In this document: piece after piece, positions 56,201 to 64,000 of the stretch
Numbering within the stretch: position 1 is the first letter of the stretch
Layout of the letters: each line of letters begins with the position of its first letter
NCBI RefSeq assembly: GCF_027244095.1
Contig: NC_069661.1
Span: forward strand, 186,824,501-186,888,500
DNA from: Hemicordylus capensis
Taxonomy: Eukaryota; Chordata; Lepidosauria; Squamata; Cordylidae
DNA: 64,000 nt
Direction of reading: 5' to 3'
Notes under the pieces: generated by a model
What the model was told of the DNA's origin: nothing
The model's database searches: none
The model's input: only the letters and a program-made list of their open reading frames with translations
Made by a program: the position numbers and the translations under genes

Positions 56201-59200
56201 TCTGCTCGGTTCTTGACTTGTTCTTTCTTGTAGGCCTGCTTTCTTTCATTGGTGTTGAATAGTTTCGTGTTATTGACCATTTGAAGTGCATCTTCTTCTT
56301 CTTCTTCTTCTTATTATTAAGCTACCCTCAATTTCACCACAATTTTCATTAATAACAAATTCTTAAAATAAACAGTATTTCTTAAGACAGTGACCCAAAT
56401 TGTTTTCACCCATCTAGGACTTGCTAACAATAATCAAACTACAAACTACAAATATCAAAGGTCACAAATATACAGTAAAAATATGTAATTCAATAATCAC
56501 AACAATTTTAAAAGTAACTTTAATTATTACAACAACCATTTTAAACATCTAAAACTAGGTTAACTTGGCATGCAGACCTTACCAGTACCATTTTCAGTAA
56601 TAGTCAAGAGCATAATCCCTTACCCTTAAAAAGCCTGACAGGAGAAGAATCCATAAGCATGTAAACAGCCTGTGAACACAAATTAGTATATTAACTTATT
56701 TTTTTTAAAATGCTTACACTCCTTTACCTTACATTAAAAGGTTGCATTTTTTGTCCATCTATATATAAACATGCACATTCACACTCTGACATAATTACAA
56801 TTAACTGCTATAACTATTTTAGTTATGGCAAATCATACATCTTAATGCATCCTCCCTGCTTTTTAGCACACTTTCCTTAGGAAAGTAAGCTTATGAAATC
56901 ACCCAGTTCGTTCTCTCCCGTGTATGTGTGTGTCCCTCCCCATCAACTTTGCAATACCTGGACCAATTTGAACCAAATTTAGTAGACTTGTAGGGACATA
57001 TATGGACACCTCAATAACCCAGTCTTTGATTAGGTCATCCATTCCAAGTCAAGAGGGCAGATGTGTGAATGTTTGAGGCAGAAGGGCTAACTTGTGAAGG
57101 TGGTAATTATCAATTAAGATTATATTGAAAGGAAAGGAGGCAGATTAGTTCTTACCAGAATTTCTTGTTCTGGTATGAATTCTGGTATAGTTGCCTATAC
57201 CCTCTGATGCAGGTACACCATGTTTTCACATGTTAGTTTTTGATAGAATGATCACTGTATATTATTAGTGTGAAATAAAGCAAAAAACACGGATCTTTGG
57301 GGCCTGTTTTGGATGATACCAGCCCACACTATTAACAGAGGGATATGCCAAGTGCGTACCCATTGTGAAATCTTCCACAACATCCAATGCCCATCTAGTT
57401 CATCCCTTGGGGGGGCTGTTCATGTAAATGACAGCTCTACATGTACTCCACATACTAGTTAAAAAACCCAGCGTAATAAAGGAATGTGCCAGAAGGCCAC
57501 TGGAACATCATAAAAATGTCATGATAGGCATGCACTCACCACACCCCTCTTAATCATGTGGGCTGGGGAGGTTTTGTCCAAACCAGTACCAAGTTTACTT
57601 CTTATAGATCAGAGATAAAGAAATAATCAGTGCATTTCCTATGAGTCTTTTAAAACGGAAATTGTAAAAGCAACCTACCCTGCTCCAACTTTGCTGAAAT
57701 CCCTTTTGGACTGCAAGGTGTATATAGTGAGAGCTAGAAACACAGCTGAAGTCAGAATAAAGGCTTGTAGGACAACAGATACTTCATAGAAAGTCACTAT
57801 ATTAAAACCAAAACAAAACAGGTAAGAGTCACTTAAAACCATATTATTATTATGTTGGCTTAACTTAATGTGGACATCAAGCTAACATTTGGCATATTTA
57901 AAACTGTTGTGTTCTCAGTGATATTTGGTCTGCCTGAATGCTGAGACCAATATCAGACAAGTCCTGGGCAATAAAACACCTAACTAATCTCACTTCTAAT
58001 TCCAGTACCACTGACTGTATATACTTCTGCAGATTGTAATGGAGGGGTAATGTGCAGATGCACACATTTTTAGGTTCATATTGTCCTACTGAATAGTAGT
58101 TTGTGATGGGAGGAGGGAGATGAACTAGGCAGCACCAGTTCACCTTTGCTGATTACATCATTAAAAAACTATCTTGATAATTTTAGTAGGAGGAAGTTTA
58201 ATATGGGATAAGTTAAATCATCTATTACTTCTGCTGTCTGCCCCCTTGTCTTGTCTTCTAAGTGAAGCTCAAGACTATGACCCCTTCCCCATGCTAGAGC
58301 CTTTAGAAAACAGCCAGAAATACCTATATAGTGGCCTCACATTAGAGAGTCAAGGATTGGGAGTGGCATGCAGCCTCCAAACCAACAGAGCTGCCACAGG
58401 AGTCATTAGTAGCCAGCCTAGAATTATGGCTTGCCATTATCCTTGTCCTTCCCCCAGCTTGGATGAAGGGCAAAATGTCATTTCTTGACATCACACTGGG
58501 CTTCGGAAGCAGCAAGACATCTCACTGCTCGGGAGCACCCCTGAAGGCCATCATGTCTGTACCTTCTCCCAGGCTCAGGAGTAGGGTAGGGACTTGCATT
58601 TGCAGTCATACTGGGCTCTGGACGTGTGCAGCAATAAGTCTTACTCCTTTTGAGTACTGCCAAAGGCCTGTGTAAAGTCAAGACTAGCCCTGCCTTGCCT
58701 TTACCTTGTGGTTGCTTGCCATATTAAAAGATATGTGCACCACAGGGAAGTGCACACATGGACTGCTGTGCTGGCAATTATGACTCAGCTGGTGACTACA
58801 ATTATGCATCTTCCTTTCCCTTCTCAAGAGGCTAGATGAAAAGGACAAATACTTACCTGTTATTGCAACAGTCAGGGCTTCCAGAAGGGTCTGCGAGGGA
58901 AAAAAAGAAAGAGCAGTATAATCTGGAGCCAAAATTATATACAGTATTTCTATCTTGCTCTTCCTCGAAGGAACACAAAACAGTGTACATGGTTTGTTTT
59001 TATCCTTATAATATTCCTATGAAGTGAGTTAGATTAAGTGACTGGCTCCAAATCACCCAATGAGCTTCATGGCTGACCAAGGATTTGAACAAGAGTCTCT
59101 CCAGGTCATCTGGCACTCTAACCACTACATAGCCCAAAGGGCTCTGATGCACTCATAGAACTTTGCACAGGCAGAACTGTTCCTGACATCACAGAGCCTG

Positions 59201-62200
59201 GAAAGACCCCACTTCTAGCCACAATGGAGCAGCTAGCATATATGAGACACATATATGCTTCCCAAAGGGTCCCATATATGTTAGTTGAGACATTTTCTTC
59301 ATTATATATATTTTAACTAGGGAAACTAGGATCCCATCACGTCTTTGTTCTTCTGCCTAGATGCTACCCAGGTGGCATGTTACAGATGGATGGTTTCTGG
59401 TGTAATACTGGTGAGCTGCCTCATGTGATTCCCCTTCCAGCATCTGTGTAGTGATTTCCTGTCCCGATCTGATACAGAGGGGAGTAAGTGCAAGGAAGCA
59501 CCACCCAAGCCAACTTGGGCTGCATGTGGCAAAAAACGCTGGATGAAAAGTGTCTGAAAAATCAAAGAAGCAGGCAACACGTTTATTAAGCAAGTCCATA
59601 TCAATGGCCTTTACACATACTGAGATGCTCAGTGATATGGCCAGAAGCTGCTTCTCAGTTCTAAACCCTGAACATTGTTTGGGTTTGTCTGGAAGCAAAA
59701 TTATTTTCATTCTTAAAATAAGTACATTCATGCTACTTTTCATGTCTGAAGAGGACTAGAAGAAAATTGGGGAATGGTGTGGATATTATTTTCAATAGAT
59801 ACATCATTTTAGCTTGTACAAATATTAATTATAATACTTTTCATTTTCTTAAAGTAACATTAGCAAAGGGATACCAGCATTTTAAAAAACCCTTTTAACG
59901 CTAATATTATTCTGGGCAGAAATTTTTTTACGATGAAGTAAATTCACACTACTTGATTATCTGTAACTATTTTAAAAATGTATGCAAAGGATTAAGAATC
60001 AAAAAATGTATGTTGTTAAAGTACTTACAAATCCAAAGAGAAGATATAAGTTAACTGGATGCTGATGTCTATATAGAGTTAATGCCACAATCACAACCAA
60101 AGAGCCAAGCAAGGATACCAGAATTAATGCGGGGCTGGAAGATCGAACACAGAACATAGCCAATATTAGAGATGCATTTACTCTGCCTATTGTATCTTGT
60201 TTTAAATATTTAAAATTATTTAACTTGTCTAAAAATGAAGAGGGAAAGAGACTTCAATACTGATCATATAGATTTTTAAAAATCTAATTCTTACAAGTTA
60301 CCAATACAGGGTATTTCAAATACACTACATTCTCAATTCTTAAATAAAGTAAATAGGCATGTTCATAATTGTGATTGACTTCTGGATGAATTCTATAGAA
60401 GAAAGTGCATGGACTTCATTCAGGGATCAACTCAATAGGATGTCCTTTCCCCATCAAGTTCCCTACAGAACTTGATGGGAGCCATTGACAGAATAAGTAA
60501 ATGGGTTGTAATCCAGGACACTCTTGGAGGTGGGAACAAAACTTGCTTTTGCCCCTGACATGAGGTTCATCAGTACATGGGTTTGGGAACAGGTTTTTGC
60601 ACCCAACCCTACAGGATCACTAAGTGAAGCACTCCCCCAGCCACACACACAGACACTACAGAAATGAATGGGGGAAAGTAAACAGTTGCTCTACGTTTAT
60701 GAAAAATCAAAATCAAACCCCTTTCCCATGAGCTTGCCACTGATAACTCCAATGGTAGATCTTCCCAGTTAACAAACACAAAACAAAAACCAACACCAGA
60801 GTGCTGACTAGGAGCCAAGAGCCAGGGTTCAAATTTCCACTCAGTTATGAAGTTTTCTTAAAGCTTCTTAAAATGATCTTGGGCCAGTTGCTATTGCTCA
60901 GACTAATCTACTTCACAGAGTTGTGAGGATAAAATGAACAGAGTGGGGTATCATTATCTCCTTGGAGAAATGTAAATCAATCAATCAATAAAATAAAACC
61001 TCTGAAAGCAGTAGTTTACTGTCTGCTACGGATGCTATTCACTCCTGTGGCAGAGCGTTACCACCTAGGTTGCTGTTAGGTGCCGAGGAGTCCCTAAACC
61101 AATGGCCCAGCCTCGCCTAACTCTGTGGCAGCTCTCAGGCAGTGCTGTTCCTGCTGATGAGAGGCCAGGAAAGAAGACTGAAATCTAGCCCGGGGAAAGC
61201 ATTTCCTCACTTCTCTCCCTCAGGAAGAGCTGTCAAAACAGACTGAGCTGTACAAGGAGAGAAGCTTTTCTCAGCCAGTAGCAAGCCTGTGGAATCAGCT
61301 GCCCCACCCATCAGCGCAGCTCTGCACTCTATTGTAGCAGATGTATTAGAGCTGGAATAACGTAGTGGCTAAAAAGCATGAGCTGTGTGGCAGGAAACTC
61401 CTAAGTCAGGCCTCACCCATAGACTCGCTCAGCCAAAAGCTCACAAGATGGCCTTAGACAAGCTACTGTAAGCACTATTCCGATGATATATTCAGAGGAA
61501 TGAACACACAGAGAGGGGGAGCAGGATCACAGCAGCAGCCCGACTCCCTGTTCTGTAATACACATTTAACTGTACTTGTGTAGGACTCTGCCCACACAAC
61601 TGGGGACCTTGGAAAAGCAAGGCAAGAGCATGTGTGCAGTTGTACACACACTGATTCCATGCAGACATTCAGGCAAATGAACAGAGATCTCCCTTTAATG
61701 CATGTTCACTCATCCTGGATATTTTATGAGAATATATATTTTAGGAGAATATATGCTGGGGCCTCAGCCCCCCTCCCGTTACATAATGCTGGCTTTCCTT
61801 ACAAGGTCGTTTTAATGATTACTAAGATAATGTACATAACATGCTTTGAACACTTTAGAACACTGTTTAATGAAACACATTATAAAATAAGAACAGGTAC
61901 ACTCTTTTGTAGAACTGCCACTTTTTTTTTTTAAAGTTTCCCTGCTTCTGTGTCTTTAACAGTATCCCCAAACACACAAATTAAGTAAGTGAGATTTTCC
62001 CCATCCCTTTATCCCCATGCTATGAAAAGCTTCAGCTACTTAAGGGCTGGGTCAGGCTGCTGTTAACAAAAGATGAGCAGTGAAAAGGAAAAAAAGGTGG
62101 CAACCCTAATTTCTGAGTGGTGTCAAAACACAGAATCTTTATCATGACTTCCATTCCTTGAATATGCAAAGGAGAAGCATACTCCCAAGCAAAGATACAA

Positions 62201-62550
62201 ACTAAATGTACTAAGTAATTCTCTGGATTACAACAGAAAATTGTAGTCTAATGACAACTACAAATATTTATATACCTCATTTCAACAAAAGTTCTCAAAG
62301 CAGTTTACACAGATAAATAAATAGCAAATAAACAAGATAATACCTTCTAACATTACATTAGAAGACGTTCTGCCCATATTTAGTTTACATTAAAAGTAGA
62401 AGAAAAAGTATAGTGCAATCAGGCTCATAGGAGGACTCTACCTTTCATGTACAAATGTCCGAATTGTGCTGGAGTACAGAAAAGCTGCCGAAGTCACTGT
62501 GGTCAAGAGAATTTGAACTGAAAGTATGCTGTAGACTTTGCGTAGAAAAG
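53055..62550 (-). CDS. TMBIM4 (Lifeguard 4 / GAAP), coding exons 2-7
   Basis: Multi-pass membrane protein of the transmembrane BAX-inhibitor-1 family. It acts in Golgi/ER membranes, modulates calcium release and protects against apoptosis. Six exons (62442-62550, 60029-60134, 58857-58890, 57679-57796, 56624-56669, 53055-53261) join in frame with GT-AG junctions to 620 coding bases, residues 34-238 if exon 1 has the human length. Hydrophobic segments include [52 protein letters not shown] and [16 protein letters not shown]. The family's two membrane aspartates are present in IIYDTH and LYLDIINLF. The C-terminus EAFNKK matches human EAVNKK. The start exon (MADPDP... in human) must lie beyond 64000. 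Confidence 0.96.
53262..54029. other. TMBIM4 intron 6, no repeat recognised
   Basis: AT-rich intron sequence next to the last exon. Confidence 0.4.
54030..54295 (+). mobile_element. CR1-like LINE fragment in TMBIM4 intron 6
   Basis: Plus-strand piece of a CR1/L3-like ORF2 C-terminal part: [20 protein letters not shown], then [11 protein letters not shown] and [11 protein letters not shown], in at least two frames. It is antisense to TMBIM4 and old. Confidence 0.6.
54848..55655 (+). mobile_element. L2-clade LINE fragment in TMBIM4 intron 6
   Basis: Decayed, internally deleted L2: [13 protein letters not shown]-like start at 54848, a [17 protein letters not shown]-like stretch near 54958-55010, [16 protein letters not shown] at 55126-55180, [16 protein letters not shown] (55215-55418) and a [15 protein letters not shown]-like block ending near 55630. 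Antisense to TMBIM4. Confidence 0.82.
55660..56310 (-). mobile_element. R4/Dong-like LINE fragment in TMBIM4 intron 6
   Basis: A minus-strand open frame of 154 codons (55816-56280) reads [40 protein letters not shown], then a zinc-type [18 protein letters not shown] (CX2C..HX4C), and [17 protein letters not shown]. This layout is typical of the ORF C-terminus of R4/Dong-like non-LTR elements, though the clade is tentative. A (GAA)n run lies just 5' (56289-56312). The left side (55665-55715) carries an L2-type TATACCGCC scrap. Confidence 0.6.
56311..56623. other. TMBIM4 intron 6, remainder
   Basis: AT-rich, no feature recognised between the R4-like fragment and exon 6. Confidence 0.4.
56624..56669 (-). 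CDS. TMBIM4 coding exon 6 (46 bp)
   Basis: Small exon encoding (G)[15 protein letters not shown]. Acceptor TTCACAG|GCTG completes the split glycine of exon 5; donor TTAAGG|GTAAGG, phase 0. Human has LFALLWILCLSGFLK here. Confidence 0.93.
56670..57678. other. TMBIM4 intron 5
   Basis: AT-rich intron holding the second copy of the GTTTGGATGATA MITE (57301-57589). Nothing else recognised. Confidence 0.5.
57301..57589. mobile_element. unclassified MITE, copy 2 (GGCC-GTTTGGATGATA family)
   Basis: Starts GGCCTGTTTTGGATGATACC and ends TTTTGTCCAAACCAGTACC, an inverted terminal repeat. Shares several internal blocks with 8916-9160. Located in TMBIM4 intron 5. No coding capacity. Confidence 0.6.
57679..57796 (-). 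CDS. TMBIM4 coding exon 5 (118 bp)
   Basis: Encodes (V)[19 protein letters not shown] and [20 protein letters not shown]. Acceptor AATATAG|TGACTT follows one base from exon 4; donor GCAGG|GTAGGT leaves two bases. Very close to human [20 protein letters not shown]. Confidence 0.96.
57797..58856. other. TMBIM4 intron 4
   Basis: Intron sequence without a recognised repeat. Open frames near 58174-58680 show no known domain. Confidence 0.45.
58857..58890 (-). CDS. TMBIM4 coding exon 4 (34 bp)
   Basis: Microexon encoding [11 protein letters not shown] plus one base. Acceptor CCTCGCAG|ACCCTT and donor AACAG|GTAAGT are both canonical. Human reads [11 protein letters not shown]. Confidence 0.95.
58891..60028. 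other. TMBIM4 intron 3
   Basis: Carries the Sauria-type SINE at 58945-59130. 59357-59760 has open frames on both strands without any recognisable domain. Confidence 0.45.
58945..59130 (-). mobile_element. Sauria-type SINE, diverged, in TMBIM4 intron 3
   Basis: Reverse copy: CTTGCTCTTCCTCGAAGGA, CCTATGAAGTGAGTTAGA, CAAATCACCCAATGAGCTTC, GGATTTGAACAAGAGTC and CACTCTAACCACTACATAG. Older than the copies at 19.4 and 36.5 kb. Confidence 0.8.
60029..60134 (-). CDS. TMBIM4 coding exon 3 (106 bp)
   Basis: Encodes (S)[20 protein letters not shown] and [15 protein letters not shown]. Acceptor CTTCCAG|CCCCGC completes the AG|C serine codon of exon 2; donor GGATTT|GTAAGT, phase 0. Confidence 0.96.
60797..60998 (+). 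mobile_element. Sauria-type SINE, diverged, plus strand
   Basis: AGAGTGCTGACTAGGAGCCA and AGGGTTCAAATTTCCACTCA (B box), then TTGGGCCAGTTGC, GTTGTGAGGATAAAATGAAC and CTCCTTGGAGAAATGTAAATC with a (AATC)n tail. Lies in TMBIM4 intron 2. Confidence 0.8.
61354..61480 (+). mobile_element. tRNA-derived SINE remnant
   Basis: ACGTAGTGGCTAAAAAGCAT and GTGGCAGGAAACTCCTAAGT resemble a SINE tRNA head, followed by GACTCGCTCAGCC...GCCTTAGACAAGCTACTGTA as in the CTTGGACAAGTCACTG block of squamate SINEs. Strongly diverged. Confidence 0.5.
62262..62345 (-). mobile_element. L2-type 3' tail scrap
   Basis: TTATATACCTCATTTCAACA then AAGCAGTTTACA and ATAAATAAATAG, the complement of an L2 hairpin tail (TGTAAACTGCTTTG...TATATAAAT), old. 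Confidence 0.5.
62442..62550 (-). CDS. TMBIM4 coding exon 2 (109 bp)
   Basis: Encodes (A)[19 protein letters not shown] and [16 protein letters not shown] plus two bases of the next Ser. Acceptor GTTCCAG|CTTTTC; donor GAAAG|GTAGAG. It begins two bases into the split Ala codon at human position 33, so exon 1 should supply 97 coding bases outside the window. Confidence 0.95.
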
Positions 62551-62727
62551 CTGGAACATAACAAAAACAAACAGCATTTTGACTTAAATTTAGTTGGAGC
62601 AGTAACTTTCCTCTTAAGATTTAATTGCAGAATCAAGTGTTCAGAAAAAAGGAACAACGCACAAAACATATTTTAATTGGAGTGTAGAAACAAGTGTGAA
62701 AGAAAACATGTCAAACACAGAGAAAAG

Positions 62728-62935
62728 TAAAGTAAAGTTGTGCTGTCGAGTCAGTGTCGACTCCTGGAGACCACAGAGCCATGTGGTTCTCCTTGGTAGA
62801 ATATAGGAAGGGTTTATCATTGCCTCCACCCACACAGTGAGATGACACCTTTCAGCACCTTCCTATATTGCTGATGCCTAATATAGGTGTTTCCCATATT
62901 CTGGGAAACATACCAGCAGGGATTCAAAAGAAAAG
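62728..62935 (-). mobile_element. tRNA-derived SINE (GGAGTCGAC family), reverse
   Basis: Reverse copy in TMBIM4 intron 1: GTTGTGCTGTCGAGTCAGTG, CTTGGTAGAATATAGGAAGG, CAGCACCTTCCTATATTGCTG, TTTCCCATATTCTGGGAAAC and CCAGCAGGGATTCAAA. It ends at the B-box side, so the head is lost. Confidence 0.82.
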
Positions 62936-64000
62936 GGATGTAATAATATCCATTAAAATAAAAACAAGTACTTTGAAGGATAGGCCATAAGTTAGTACTC
63001 TAATTTTCGGCATAAATGCCACATTGGGATAAATGCTGCACTAAAGAAAAAAGGCTGAATTATTTTTTAAGGAAGCAGAAACGCCACATCGCCATAAATG
63101 CCACAGCTAAACGGAACATCATGAGCGTAGAGTGATATCAGTACAGGGAGTCCAATCCTTATGTATAGTTTCTTATAGTAAGCCTGGATATTACTATGAA
63201 TGTGGGTTCTGGGGAGAAGGGGGAGAAAGCCATACGTAAGCACCATAAGCAGCAAAAATTAATTTTTAAACACATATGCCTCATGAGTTTCTGCTGAAAA
63301 TTACAGTAAAATGCTTGTTCAGTGTCCCCCACCCCAGTTATACATAAGAAACCTCTGCACCATCAAGAAGGTTATGAGTAGCCAAATCACAATTTCTCTG
63401 AACAAACAGGATAGTGCTCACAGGTGGGATGGATGGCCAGAAATATATGTCCCTGATCTTCAGTCAGTTTGAACAGCTGATAAATGAGCTACTCTAGCCC
63501 TCTCCTGAGTTAACTTTCCCAACAACTTCCATCCATTTATATGCCCACAGCAGGTATTTCACACTAATGACTGATCCCAGAATAAATAACATCACTTCAA
63601 GAAGCCTGGCATCTTCTGTTGGTTCAAGTTTCCCTTTGCCAGCATAACAGCTCCATGCAGGCTTGCCAACATTTTTACTGGCTCTATTCCAGTGCCTTTG
63701 ACAGCACCTGGAAACACAACAATTAAGCAGATAAGGCTTTTATCACTCCTTTCTCTCCATGCCAGGAAATGTTTCCACTACTTAATTTGTCTGTTCCAAG
63801 CTACCTGTAAAGGTACACGAGGTAGGCATTTTTGTTGTAGTTATTGTAAGATAACAAATCCTTGTGGTTTGGGCTGGGAATAGATGCAAGGGTTTTGCAT
63901 TCATGAAGAGGAACACCTTCAAGATTTATCTTGATGACAACCATGAATTAAGTATCGGAACATTCTAAATCAGAGATAATTATTGTGAAAACTGCACAAA
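62936..64000. other. TMBIM4 intron 1 (partial)
   Basis: No exon encoding the acidic TMBIM4 N-terminus and no further repeat was recognised; the first exon and promoter must lie beyond the right edge. Confidence 0.5.

Larger units (their letters stand above)
60135..62441. other. TMBIM4 intron 2
   Basis: Contains SINE remnants at 60797-60998 and 61354-61480 and an L2 tail at 62262-62345. 61180-61330 (GGAAGAGCTGTCAAAACAG, CTGTGGAATCAGCTGCCCC) vaguely resembles a CR1 3' region. The rest is unremarkable. Confidence 0.45.

Overview
The window looks like one locus from a squamate reptile (probably a lizard; species not resolvable). Two host genes are visible, split by introns and both on the minus strand: LLPH (coding exons 42571-42734 and 43887-44076, CpG-rich promoter near 47.4-47.96 kb) and TMBIM4 (six coding exons, 53055-62550, with the first coding exon beyond the right edge). 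In human, HMGA2, LLPH and TMBIM4 lie in this order on 12q14.3, so the gene-poor left part (1-42.4 kb) is probably the HMGA2-LLPH intergenic interval. The reptile assignment rests on the repeats: L2 and CR1 LINEs, Sauria-type SINEs, a SINE with L2 tail, a 5S rRNA-like SINE with CR1 tail, and many hAT MITEs.

Layout. 1-5.1 kb: a hAT MITE, an old L2 copy split by a 594-bp hAT element with 8-bp target duplications, and an inverted-repeat element carrying another L2 tail. 5.16-5.67 kb: a solo LTR with 5-bp target duplications. 5.7-14.5 kb: mostly single-copy-looking DNA with SINE, L2-tail and MITE fragments. 14.57-19.4 kb: a nearly complete but decayed CR1 on the minus strand, split by a SINE. 21.3-24.95 kb: MITEs and an L2 on the minus strand. 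25-29.7 kb: quiet AT-rich DNA. 29.75-34.1 kb: a decayed hAT transposase gene, a spacerless inverted duplication of about 0.38 kb per arm, two SINE insertions and a CR1 5' fragment. 37.05-40.8 kb: an L2 that looks full length, with two almost identical 162-bp tandem units in front of an uninterrupted 1007-codon endonuclease/reverse transcriptase frame. 42.5-48 kb: LLPH. 48-52 kb: a 1042-bp hAT element and a tRNA-derived SINE with an L2-like tail. 53 kb to the end: TMBIM4, its introns holding L2, CR1, R4-like, MITE and SINE remnants.

How it fits together. LLPH (ribosome biogenesis) and TMBIM4 (Golgi/endomembrane calcium and apoptosis regulator) are independent housekeeping-type genes that are neighbours by old synteny. 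The repeats form LINE/SINE partnerships: L2 with the SINE at 51.5 kb, which shares its hairpin tail, and CR1 with the 5S-like SINE. I saw no complete undescribed system. The strongest candidates for follow-up are the apparently intact L2 with tandem 5' units, the 5S-like/CR1-tailed SINE, and the palindrome next to the hAT transposase. All identifications are by eye.
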